64,000 bases of DNA from NCBI GenBank assembly GCA_037951105.1, contig JBAMJV010008350.1:1-64000 (forward strand), given 5' to 3'. Position 1 is the stretch's first letter. The number at the start of each line of letters is the position of its first letter. The DNA is from Echinarachnius parma (taxonomy: Eukaryota > Echinodermata > Echinoidea > Clypeasteroida > Echinarachniidae). Of the stretch, positions 48,001 to 57,722 are shown one piece after another. The position numbers were made by a program, and so were the translations under genes. The notes beneath the pieces were generated by a model. That model made no database searches. It was not told the DNA's origin and saw only the letters and a program-made list of their open reading frames with translations.

Positions 48001-51000
48001 TTCAGGTATAAAAAAACACTAAAAGATTTTTTTGTTTTTTTATTTGTTGATAATTATGAACGAGTGTGAGTTAAACTTTCAGAAAATTAACGGCGCTTAG
48101 TATGTAAAGTAATATTTTGACAGTACAATGCCATCAAAATTGGTGTTTCGGACGTTACATCCTCCGTTAACAATTTAACCCCTCATTACCCCTACCAGTA
48201 TCATAATTTATTGAAATGATATCAGTATGAAAATTGAACTAACAGTTTCCTCATCATATTGCCTAAAAGGGAAATGACTGATTTCTTAAGCCAGCGATTA
48301 ACAAAAAAACAAACATGAAATGCACACATGCTCTCTTTTTCCGTTAACAATTTTGTAACGTCCGAAACAATATTTCTTTAGAAATAATTTTTAAAAGGGG
48401 GATAACACAAACAATTATTTATCTCAGTTTTGAAGAGACTTGATGTACCTTCCCATCACAGAAAAAAAAAATGCAATAACTTATTGTATTATGATTATAT
48501 CTTTAAAGTTAACTTTCCGTTAACATTTGTAACGTCCGAAACAAATGTAACGTCCGAAACCAAAAATGTAACTTATAAGCTCATAAGTCACAGGAAAGGG
48601 CACATTATATGAATCAATCATCATAATATAAAATAGTATTCATTTTGAAACAAATTTACACATGAATTGGGTAATTAATTGCCAAAACAAATGTTTGAGA
48701 TCAACCAATATAAACAAATGCGTTTCGGACGTTACATGGGGTAATTGTTAACACAAAATTGATATTTTAGTGCATTTATTTTCAAAATGATAATATATGG
48801 TTATTATTATTCATTTAGATCATGTAAATGAAACATAATCATCAAAATACATGATGCTTTAATAACATTTAGATGCTTAGTCTGCCCCAAATCCACATTT
48901 TCACCAATTTTTCATCGATTTTTCTCAGCTAATTTGTAACCACTAAAGATTTACAAGACACTTGATATAGTGAATGATATGACTAATCTACTTGGAACAA
49001 TAACCTTTCTTTTGTGGAACTGAAACACTACCTGCTGCAACAACTCCTGTATTTTGTTTACCATTTACAGAATATTTTGTATGGTATTGTGAGCTCGTTT
49101 CGGACGTTACAAAATGGTGTTAACACACATTTTGATTGCACAAAAAATTCAATTTGGAACATTTAAAAAAGTATTATCTACATTTTTCATGATCTATATG
49201 CTTCCTGCTCCAAGCAAAAGTGTTTTGAAAAATAAATTATCAGTTACATGTATTTGTCTCTGGGAAGGAACTTTTATTTATAAAATGTGAGGAATTGCTA
49301 TTTTTGCCCCATAATTGTTCATGTGGGCCATTCTTGGTCACGTGTGTGACCCAAAACATGACAAATTTTGAAATGGGATGCTTATATTTCAGTAAGTATG
49401 AGACTATAATGATTTTTACTTCATAAGTGACTTGAATATGGTGTAGTCTTTCAAACTTAACACAAAAGATTTTATAAGGATTACGTAACTCAATGTCAGA
49501 GGTCAAATGGCATGGGTCACGTGTGTGACTTCGCACGGAGCGCTTTTTTCATAACTAAATTTCATTTGGAAAATTCTTTAAAATATGAATAGCTATAATG
49601 TTCATCTTATTACCAGAGAAGTACTATACATTTGTAAGTACAACAATAGCAATGAATGAGAAGTATATCAAACCGTTGTTTTTTATAGTACTTAATTATG
49701 TGGCAACGTCTGGTCACGTGTGTGACATTTTGGGGTGGTCACGTGTGTGACATGTACAATATGAATGGAAAAATGGGAATTTTATAATATCGGGTTTAGA
49801 AAAGAATGAAAGGTTGAATTTTTACAAAGTTGGTATCAACCTGTACAGGAAAGTGAGAAGAATGAGCTTGCTAATTATCCTTTTGATATCTTGATTATTT
49901 TCTGAATTATGATTATTAGAAAAATATTGAAATATGTAAATTTATGCAAATGAGTAAAAAAGTTTAATTTTAAACTTCAAATCATGTATTTCATGAAACT
50001 TTACACATGGATCATTCCAAATATGGAACAAAACTACAGAAAAATAAAACTTCAATTTTTCCGAAAAAGTTTCACTTTTCAAAGAATGGCCCATGTTGTA
50101 AAGTACACACAGAACTACATGTATAGTGTATACTGATTTTGTTTTTTTGTATCACATCAAATGCATTATTAGGTTGATTGCCTTTATAATGTTCTATATA
50201 AGAAACAAATGTTAAGTCTCTGTTTCATTATTCATTTAGTGGAAATATAGACATTTTCATTAACAGAGCCTTTTAGTGGTATACAAAAGTACAGTATAAC
50301 TATGCTAAATTTACTCAAAGTTGCAAAACATGTTTTTTCATATACTTAAACTTGATAAGAAGAAAATAAACTGCGTTGATCCACATGTTTTACTGACACT
50401 AATTAAAATGTTAATCATTTGTATTAAAAAAATCCACATGTTAAAACAAGTTATTTTTGAAATACTATATGGCATATGCCATTGTAAACTATAGGTACAG
50501 TACATGTACACCAAGATAATTCCTTATCTTATTCTTAAGGCAATTTCCAGAACATCACTGGTTTATGATCAATTACATTTTTGCGCAAGTCAGCTATGTT
50601 TGAAAAATGTAACCATATCTGCTGGAACAAATATATTTTCTTGACCATAACCTTATGTGGTACATACAAGTGTACTGTACATGTGCCATTATAACTTGAA
50701 TTTGAGGTATTGCTAATATCATATTGATCAGTAATGCATTTATGACAGTTATTCTAATTTTCTATAATAGTTTGATAATAGTTTGATAAAATTAGTTTGA
50801 GCTTCATGTTTTATCAAAATAAGAAAATGGAAAATTCAAATCATATACAATGTATGTCATTGTACAATTTACATATACATGTACAATGTACTTTTATCTT
50901 TTGTAAAATGATGAAGGAAACTCTGGAAAGTCACATCGATCATCCTTTGACTGTATATTAATAACAGTTTCTAATTGCATGTAATATTTGTACAAAATCT

Positions 51001-54000
51001 TGGATTTTGTCTATCAATATGGACTTCATTCACTATCCCTTTCGTTGGGAGTTCAATTAATGCACATATTTATGGGTTTTGCTTGCAAAATCGTGCAAAC
51101 AAAGCGAGTTAAGATATGTTTTGAAGTGATGTTAACACCATGTAACGTCCGAAACAAAATAGGGTATGTCATAACATAATGCAACTTTACTACAATAAAT
51201 TACAGATCGCAATTCTCAAATTGTAGTTATTGTAGTACTAGGTACACAGTACTTCATAATTTCACTAAAACCCTTAAAATTGTCTCTACTTTGGAGATCT
51301 GAACATATAATTATATATAAATCAAGTTTACATGTACTGTACTGTACTATAATGTCTATGGTTGATAGAAGACCCCTTTCTGTGCTATGAAGTTAATTTG
51401 ACCATTTCAAAGAAGAATTTGGATAGATTTACATCTAAACATATATTTTCTGTATTTAAATATTCCAAAATAGCAAAGATTTAAACCACAACTGGTCATA
51501 GAAGTGTAAAAAAAAGGGTAAATGTTAACAATGTGTAACGTCCGAAACACATACAAGAATCAAATTTGAATTTTGTTTGCAAGTGTCTTGCTCCAATTTT
51601 ATATCATGTAAATATGTCCTATCATGCAACCTTCTCGCCAGTGTATAAAACACTTGGCGGCGCCGCCAAGCGTATGAGTTGGTAGAGTTTCCCGCGCCAA
51701 GCGCAAACTTCCCCCGCCAAGTGTGCCGCCAAGCGCAATATTCAGCGCCAAGCGCCTGAAGTAAATTGCAAATAAATCATGTTTATACAAACAGTTTCTC
51801 ATGCTAAATGTTACGGAAATGTTTTCACCGCATGAAAGACTTTCTCATCATATTTTCTGCGGCGATTTCCCATTGATATGCGATCCCTATGCGATTTCCC
51901 TGCGCGCGCGGTCGTCGCGAGTATCTCAGAAACGAACCTCAAGACTCCCAGTCACACGTCGGAAAGCGTTCGGAAGCGGGCCAGGCGGCGCGGCGGGCTG
52001 CCCCGCGCCAGGCCGCTATGCGAAGAGGTGCTCTAGCTCTGATCGCGGAGCACCGTGCACGCACGTGGCCGGTTTGTTATTATTGTACGATCGACAATAG
52101 CATTTTGTTTTCGCGTATTATGATCAGAGAAAATCATATATATGATTTTCCCGCGATCATAACACGCTACTACATGTTTTGATAATAATCTAACATGTTT
52201 TATTTCATATTTGCTTTCATTTACAGACAGTCAGACACTGAGAAAGGGATCGTCCAAATAGAGCTGAAGACGGACGCACAACATGAGACGGATCATGCTG
52301 GGCATGAGATAATTATATTTATAAGACAAAGGGATTATAGATAGTTAAAGTCATAACCAATTAAGGGGAATAAACAATGAGGGCATTTTGGTCCGACTTG
52401 AGCGATTATAAGGAAACGTTAATTGGCTGTATAAGCTGTAAAATAATACCTAGACATGATCAACAGTTAGAACTTAGATTCGGATATAAATGGAAAATAA
52501 ATTGATAGAGAAAAAAGGGACAAACGGCATCAGATAACGGCCCGGGGAAAACAAACATGCAGAAAGAAAGGTTTAAGTTACAAACTTTCATAGGATAGCT
52601 GATAATTTGTTTGCACAAAGATTAATCATTGGACTGAGGACGATCATGCCATGATGGGATAAGGATGAGGAAATAATAATGAAGATGGTGTGAGCATGAC
52701 GATCTCGGGCATGTATGATTATGATATCGGAAATGATGAACGGATGATCAAGATGAGGATGACGGTGATGATTATGACATGAATGATGAACGGACGAGGA
52801 TGATGAAATGATAATGAAGATGATGAGCATGACGGTGGGGATGCATGATTATATCGGAAATGATGAACTGATGAATGTGATGGTAATTATGAAATGTGAT
52901 GATCAAGATGAGGATGACTGTGATTATGACATAAAGGATGATGGTGCATGATCGGTGATCACTATATTATTGTAAAGCGCTTAGAGAAGATTATCAATCA
53001 TTATTAGGCGCTATATAAGTCGAATATATTATAAATTCCTACTGAAGAAAATTATCAGTGATGGTATACAAGGCCCGGTGTTTCTCCTTGGCGAATTATG
53101 AAAATATATCCCGACTGATGGTCGTCAGACGGACCGACACGAGACATTAAGATGGAGAGAGGCGAAGCCAAGGAAATAATATGTCGAACTGAGGCAGAGG
53201 CAATACCGCGATTACAGTACAAAATGTAAGTAGTGAGATTAGCTTGAATTGTTACTTTATGGGTGTTACGGGTTGGTCCTCGATACAATTCGAGTTTGAC
53301 CCCCAATTTATATTTGTTAAAAAAAGGAATGGTGTGTAAATAAAATAAGTACGTGTCCCCATTGAATAATGTGCGTGCGCGCACCCCCCCCCCCCTACCC
53401 CACCCACCCCATACCCAGACCAAGAGTAATACGCTGTCAGAAGCAGTATAGTAAATTCTAAAACCCTATTCAACCCAGCCCGTACGCAAATTATAGTTTC
53501 TCATGAATTTTTAAATACAAATATCAGAACTATCGCAACCTCGCCGTCAAGTCCATGATCAATATTAAATTATTTTCCAATAAACTACTTTCAAATCTCC
53601 AGAAAGACAGCCAAAGATAAATTTTGCGTCATTTTAACAGTGAGATACACGTTCAAATTGTGACTGTAAGTTCATTGCATTGGCATTCGTGTGTGCAGCT
53701 GCATGCTGCAAACAGTCCATGATTAGAACGTTGAAACGACGTAAAATACCATTTGTGTTTTCTTTCGAAGCATGCAAGTAGTCTATTCGAGGTAAAGGTA
53801 ATTTAATATCAAACATGAACTTACCAACAATGATTCGGCGATCAAAATATCTTACAAGTTTTACGTGACATTATTTACGGTGATAGTATAATAATCACGA
53901 CTCGATCTCTGTGTGTACGGCCAGCTGTACGGTACCTTGTACATACATGCAACATGTACGTTCCCGGTCCCGCCCGCCCTAGCTATTTAGCAATTCAACT

Positions 54001-57000
54001 TCAACTTGCCTTACGATGTTATCGTTGTTATTTAGCTTTCAAAATCCACCACGTGGCGCGCGTGTGTTGTGTGATCACATCGCGGCATAGATTCAAATAT
54101 TGCTTTCCCATAGTTCATAGACTTGTTTGGGGCTTGTAATTTGTCTGATAATTTATAATAATATGTACATAAAGCAGATTAATAGCAGATTACCTACCTG
54201 ACAGACTTACCTTAGACTTTTTGGTACGTGAGCGCCGTGGAGTTTTAATTATGCCGACATTCCCAAATCCCGATCGATGTAGTCATACTTAGTCGTTTGA
54301 ACAACACAATCATTATCAAGTTCACATACTCATTCATCACCAAGTCATACCAAGTAATCGTTTATTTTTCATTATTTATTATCAGTTGATTTTTTTGTAC
54401 ATCATCACATACTAAAGAAAAATCATCTCCAAGTTATTATTTTAAATATGACTATCAAATTATCAGTAAAACTGGGGTAAAACTATCATAAAATAGCCGA
54501 GCCATCATTTGAAATACTAAAGTAAAATGGTAAGTATTAATGATTAAACATCACAATCAAAATCATCGCTAGTCGGCAGGGCAGTCGCACATGAAACTAA
54601 ATCATACTCATACCAGGACCGTCAACAAATTAATTATTAAAAGAAGATGACTAAAACAACGGGGATAGACAAATTATGATAAAGCATTAACTGCATTTTT
54701 TGTTCAAGCCCGAATTTCTGTAGAAGCTGAACGGTTTCCGATGATTTGAAGGAGCCTTGCAACAAAATGGATGTGGTATACTCTTACTGACTCGGACCGT
54801 CTGTCATCTTCCTAAAAAGGAAAGAAAAAAAACATGTTATGATTATGTTGATAGTTATATTTTGAGGCCATTATTATGACAATGACATCAACGCACAACT
54901 GTCCCGAGTAAAGTTTATGTACTAGCTTCCCCCGAATTATACAGCTTGCTGGCGACTATATAGAAAAATCTAATGTTTTCATGTCCTTTTCTACATTGTA
55001 TTTCACTGTCGGCCGACAGTAAAATACTGCATTTTAATGTAAAAGAGGACACAAAAACGATGGAATTGTCTGGAGTCTAGCTGGCGATCTAAACCGCCCG
55101 TTTCAAACTGAAACGTTGCATGCACGCTCGCGGCGTCAGCTCCGACGACTGGGTCTTTTTTCTATCTGCATGCACGTGGGAATTGATCGAGTTACTTGCT
55201 GTTTAAGTACCCAAATGAGGTCAAAATTCGCTCCAAAAGATGGTCTAGTTTTGAGTTTTCGCGCTGCGCGCGGGAGGGGGGCACATCCCCCCTCCCGGCC
55301 CTCCCCCCTGCGCACGCTTCGCGTGCGCGATCGGCGCTATCGCGCCGATAAGAGCTCCGCCAAGCGCAATTTTTCCGATCTATAAATTTTTGATTTTGCG
55401 CCAAGCGTAAATTTTTTTCTGGCGAGAAGGCTGGTATTGTTTCCATACAATAAGTTTGAACCAACAACAGTAAACAAAATTTGCATTACAAAAACTTCAA
55501 ATTGCAAAATTCAAATTTTAAGGCTATTTTTCACTTTAAAATGACCTAAAAACTAAAATTTAAGAAACAGAAGCCCCGAAAATGGCACACATGATGTCAG
55601 AAGCCCACTTTAATTATTTGTATTATTTGTAATGCCATTTGGAATAGTAGGATTTTAGTATGGCAATGTGAAAATATATCATATTTTTCTTTTAAATATA
55701 GGAAATCCTAAATGTCCATAGATATTTCGCAGAATTGGGGATAGATTAAGCCCAGATATTTATATTTCACGAAAATATAAGTTGTGTCAATGTTAAAAAA
55801 ACATGTTTGAAGTTAGTTCACTTAATTTCAATTTTGACCATGTTGGTTGACACATTTGGCATCTTTAAAAAAACCAGTGCCAAATACAAAAAAAAATGAG
55901 CACAACTTAAAAAAGGGAAAATCCGAGGGTGGAGGGGTGGGGGGTTGAGGGTATTCCCCCTTTTCTCCACCACCACCCCCCTCCCTCTTCTACCTAAGCC
56001 TGCCATGACATGTACACAGTCATCATACGCTAATCTATAAAAAACACATTTTTTTTTAATGAGTGCACTTTCAACCTAAAGTGAGAAAATTGAGGGTTTG
56101 CGAGGGGGGTGTCGGGGGCCTCTTTTCTACATTCCACCCCCCCTTCCGTTTACCCAACCCTTCCATGAAATGTACATCATAGTTCACTTGTATATCAATA
56201 ATATTATAAATATATGCAAATATAACATAAGTGAAACTTTCGACATAGCAGAAATGTGGGTGGTGGGGTTGCATCCCCCCCCCCCCTCCCATTTACCCCC
56301 TAAAATAATCATCTATTAATTATAGTGGACATTATGAGTCTCGTGGGTTAGCTTTTTCCCATAAACATGTTAAGAAAATCTTATGTACCCATGAAATGTT
56401 GTACAAATTCACTTTGCATCCCCCATTTTTCAAGACCCTCTCCCGCCCCTCAACGTCATAATTAGTAAACTTCCACGGGGAATATTAAACGTTATAATGA
56501 TAAGAATGAACTGTGAAAATTTCATGCTTTCTTCATTTTGTGCACAATTGTTATGATTTCAAGCCCTTAACTGCCTAACTATGGTGGAGGGAAAAGCACG
56601 GAATGTTCCACTCCCGAGAGATTTTAAATGATATTGAGGGAAGAGTAAATAAGTCCCTCGACTACGTCTCGGGACTTATTTTCTTTACTAAATAGCATTT
56701 TAAATTACCAAGGGGAACATTCCATGATTTTCCCCCGACAGCAAAATAACAATCAAGACTTATGAAAGTTGAGAAATATTTAGTCAATATTATAAAAAGT
56801 TATAAAAGTATACATTATAAAAACAAGGGGAAAGAAAATTACAAAGTTGTATCAAAACTAAAAAGTAAAAAGAAATGAATGCAAGAAAATAATTGAGGAA
56901 AAATGGAAAGCCATGAGAATCATTGATAAAAAAAACAGGATAAGAAAATTATAGGAAATCCATGGAAAATAAGTCAAGAAATTAAAAAACGAAGAGCCAC

Positions 57001-57722
57001 AATGAATTTTAAAAAAAGGAAAAGGAAACAGAAAAACATTTGAAGATTAATTTACAAATATTTATATAATTTGGAATTGTAAATGGAAGATTGAAATTTA
57101 CGTAAAACAAATTGAGAAGAAACAAAAGCAGGAAAAGAAACGGGTCAGGATAATTGAAAAATACATCAACAAATAAATGTTGACAATTTGAAAATTGTAA
57201 ATTTTATGTAATTTTCATAATTGATTGAATTGAATTGAAAGAAAGAAAAGAAAGAGACATGCATAATTAAGAAATTTTTCAAAACTACATCAAATAAAAT
57301 ATAAACAGGAAATGGCAGAGAATAAACCAATTTTTTTCTAATTTGAAATTAGATAATGTTGACTCAATGAAGTAATAATGTTCGTCTCTAAATTGTTGTA
57401 GCTTGTGTTGCATTATCATAGCACAGGCTCAGCCATTGACATTTCCACACACTCACAATCATACACACACCTCAAAAAGGCACAGGGGCAGGGCCACAGC
57501 ATGGCTTTTGAGCGGGCCAAGCATGCGGATATGCATGCATCACTACAACACCGCGTACGATTCGGTCAGTTTGTGTACCCGGAGTTGCGGGCACCGTGCA
57601 CAGCTGCTGTCCGCTGGCGCTCGTTTGTTGCGTAGCGTTGCGTCGAGGGTTTCAAATTTCAGTGGACCAACTTAAAATTTCGCGCGCTCCATACTTACAT
57701 TCAAAACTTTTCTCTCAGACAT
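39098..57722 (-). CDS. YJU2: YJU2 (CCDC94) splicing factor, complete, seven coding exons, 510 aa
   Basis: Coding exons in order: 57699-57722 (MSERKVLN), 46512-46612, 43934-44078, 41973-42104, 41417-41598, 40525-40669 and 39098-39901 (TGA). All junctions are GT-AG and the phases join exactly (1533 nt). Exon 2 gives [14 protein letters not shown] and [13 protein letters not shown]. Exon 3 supplies the zinc ligands C43/C46 and C80/C83 (CKMC, IRCPRC) and [13 protein letters not shown]. Exons 4-6 are mostly helical and acidic. The C-terminus ends [15 protein letters not shown]2 joins the spliceosome with the NineTeen complex at the step of branching and promotes first-step splicing in the nucleus. 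The last exon is long and repetitive (39386-39790). Intron 1 is about 11.1 kb and full of nested elements. Identification is secure; the tiny first exon is supported by sequence, donor and phase. Confidence 0.93.
39386..39790 (-). repeat. Coding 45-bp minisatellite in the YJU2 last exon, about nine units
   Basis: Residues about 281-415 are nine imperfect copies of a 15-residue unit of the form [15 protein letters not shown]. The period is 45 bp, so copy-number change keeps the frame. The repeat is Thr/Ala/Ser-rich and probably disordered. It lies between the basic [10 protein letters not shown] segment and the acidic C-terminus. Confidence 0.9.
40005..40203. mobile_element. Possible SINE-like fragment
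   Basis: It contains ctagccatctagaggtcttt, a tRNA-like box region, and ends with aagcgctatataaata. A similar end occurs at 52972-53030 (ggcgctatataagtcg). The assignment is tentative. Confidence 0.3.
40206..40384. mobile_element. MITE with TACAGTCAAACCTGT ends
   Basis: It starts tacagtcaaacctgtgtata and ends with the inverse (acaggtttgactgta). Inside, gtggccactatagacaggt-like phrases recur several times. The TA ends fit a TA-inserting element. It lies in the last YJU2 intron. Confidence 0.8.
40795..41162 (-). pseudogene. Three truncated, decayed copies of the start of YJU2 exon 6
   Basis: Copies at 41107-41160, about 40983-41032 and about 40795-40830 repeat the first 35-55 bp of exon 6 ([18 protein letters not shown]) together with the preceding intron end. 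The rightmost copy keeps a perfect acceptor and frame for 18 codons. The middle one has several substitutions and the one nearest the real exon is shorter. None continues into the DDDDDEEDD part of exon 6 at 40525-40669. Confidence 0.85.
42309..42817 (-). pseudogene. Four truncated copies of the start of YJU2 exon 4
   Basis: Copies end (in gene orientation, start) at 42370, 42512, 42713 and 42815. Each repeats the intron end and the first 60-85 bp of exon 4 ([20 protein letters not shown]). All retain an AG before ACT. The second and third run on to AVKFLQ or AVKLLQ before unrelated sequence with stops. The fourth has a 16-bp internal deletion. The functional exon is 41973-42104. Confidence 0.88.
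43295..43839. mobile_element. Element with G-rich/C-rich ends and a 10-bp target duplication
   Basis: ACTAGATCCC flanks it on both sides (43285-43294 and 43840-43849). The left end is a long poly-G followed by cactc, and the right end is gagtg followed by poly-C, inverse to each other. Next in are gacgggtatgtgccgc and, inverted, gcggcacacccccgtc. The middle holds two short tandem repeats: a unit of about 75 bp with tagacccycggaatgacttg (43420-43560), and a 45-bp unit with agggattttgtagctccaaa (43678-43760). It lies in a YJU2 intron. Confidence 0.75.
44581..45014. mobile_element. MITE with TTTAAAGGG...CCACCA ends
   Basis: The left end tttaaagggtaccaccacct and the right end aggtggtccccttta-type inverse (about 45000-45014) pair. 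The right end shares its tttaaa with the next element, so the two are back to back. Confidence 0.6.
45011..45578. mobile_element. MITE with TTTAAAGGGGAATTCC ends
   Basis: The left end tttaaaggggaattccaccc (45011) is matched by ggaatacccctttaa at 45564-45578. It begins exactly where the previous element stops. The interior is AT-rich and has no coding sequence. Confidence 0.7.
46088..46107. other. Short perfect hairpin in YJU2 intron 1 side region
   Basis: acccgcggatttccgcgggt forms an eight-base-pair stem with a four-base loop. The surrounding GC-poor sequence makes it stand out. Its role is unknown. Confidence 0.5.
46613..47053. other. YJU2 intron 1, 3' part, no element recognised
   Basis: AT-rich with attcatgaatatgcaaatt-type words. 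Includes a small perfect palindrome gttgccacggtggcaac at about 46799. Confidence 0.5.
47054..47562. mobile_element. MITE with TACCGTAAAACT ends
   Basis: It starts taccgtaaaactccgtgtat and ends with the inverse atacacagagttttacggta. The subterminal word tgtataaggcgcac occurs three times. A poly-A run lies at about 47455-47475. TA at both ends suggests a TA target. Confidence 0.8.
47948..51560. mobile_element. Element with eight dispersed TGTAACGTCCGAAAC words
   Basis: The left end reads aaagggccaattgttaacgg. The 15-mer TGTAACGTCCGAAAC occurs exactly at 48354, 48529, 48546, 51141 and 51534, and inverted at 48145, 48722 and 49097. Most copies have a GTTAAC palindrome within about 25 bp. A matching right end (inverse of gggccaattgttaac) was not found, so the right limit is approximate. 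A second complete element sits inside at 49325-50092. No transposase-like frame was recognised. Confidence 0.65.
49325..50092. mobile_element. Nested TIR element with four GGTCACGTGTGTGAC words, ATGT target duplication
   Basis: The ends are GGGCCATTCTT (49325) and its inverse AAGAATGGCCC (50082-50092). ATGT flanks both sides. The 15-mer GGTCACGTGTGTGAC occurs at 49336 (right behind the left TIR), 49515, 49712 and 49737, all in the same orientation. Interior AT-rich and noncoding. Confidence 0.8.
51630..55430. mobile_element. 3.8-kb element with CCTTCTCGCCAG ends and clustered GCCAAGCGC words
   Basis: CCTTCTCGCCAG lies at 51630-51641 and its inverse at 55419-55430. Behind each end the word GCCAAGCGC (or close forms) is clustered: about six times, partly inverted, at 51650-51760 and twice at 55355-55405. 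Inside are GC-rich CpG patches (51900-52050; 55250-55350), a degenerate gatgatgag-type repeat (52620-52940), a SINE-like tail (52972-53030) and a poly-C run (53385). No transposase was recognised. No clear target duplication was seen. Confidence 0.6.
52620..52945. repeat. Degenerate GATGA-rich repeat
   Basis: Repeated atgatgaaga, gacgatgat and gatgaggatgac phrases without a fixed period. One unit of about 130 bp with cgggcatg...catgattat recurs (about 52690 and 52820). Confidence 0.6.
55431..57698. other. YJU2 intron 1, 5' part
   Basis: Mostly AT-rich. It includes a G/C-run-rich stretch (55920-56290), a hairpin-like segment whose ends are ggaatgttcc and ggaacattcc (about 56600-56730), and an A/G-rich stretch (56770-57160). 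No exon is recognised. The frames at 57403-57675 lack a known domain and are not called. Confidence 0.5.

Noticed and set aside
54791..54815. Possible minus-strand mini-exon (GAAGATGACAGACGGTCCG with flanking AG and GT)
   Set aside because: It would encode EDDRRSES, vaguely like the acidic gene at the left edge, but YJU2 exons 1 and 2 join in phase without it and 25 bp is too short to judge.
57403..57675. Frames of 76-90 residues near the YJU2 first exon
   Set aside because: No recognisable domain, and they lie in YJU2 intron 1 on the opposite strand.
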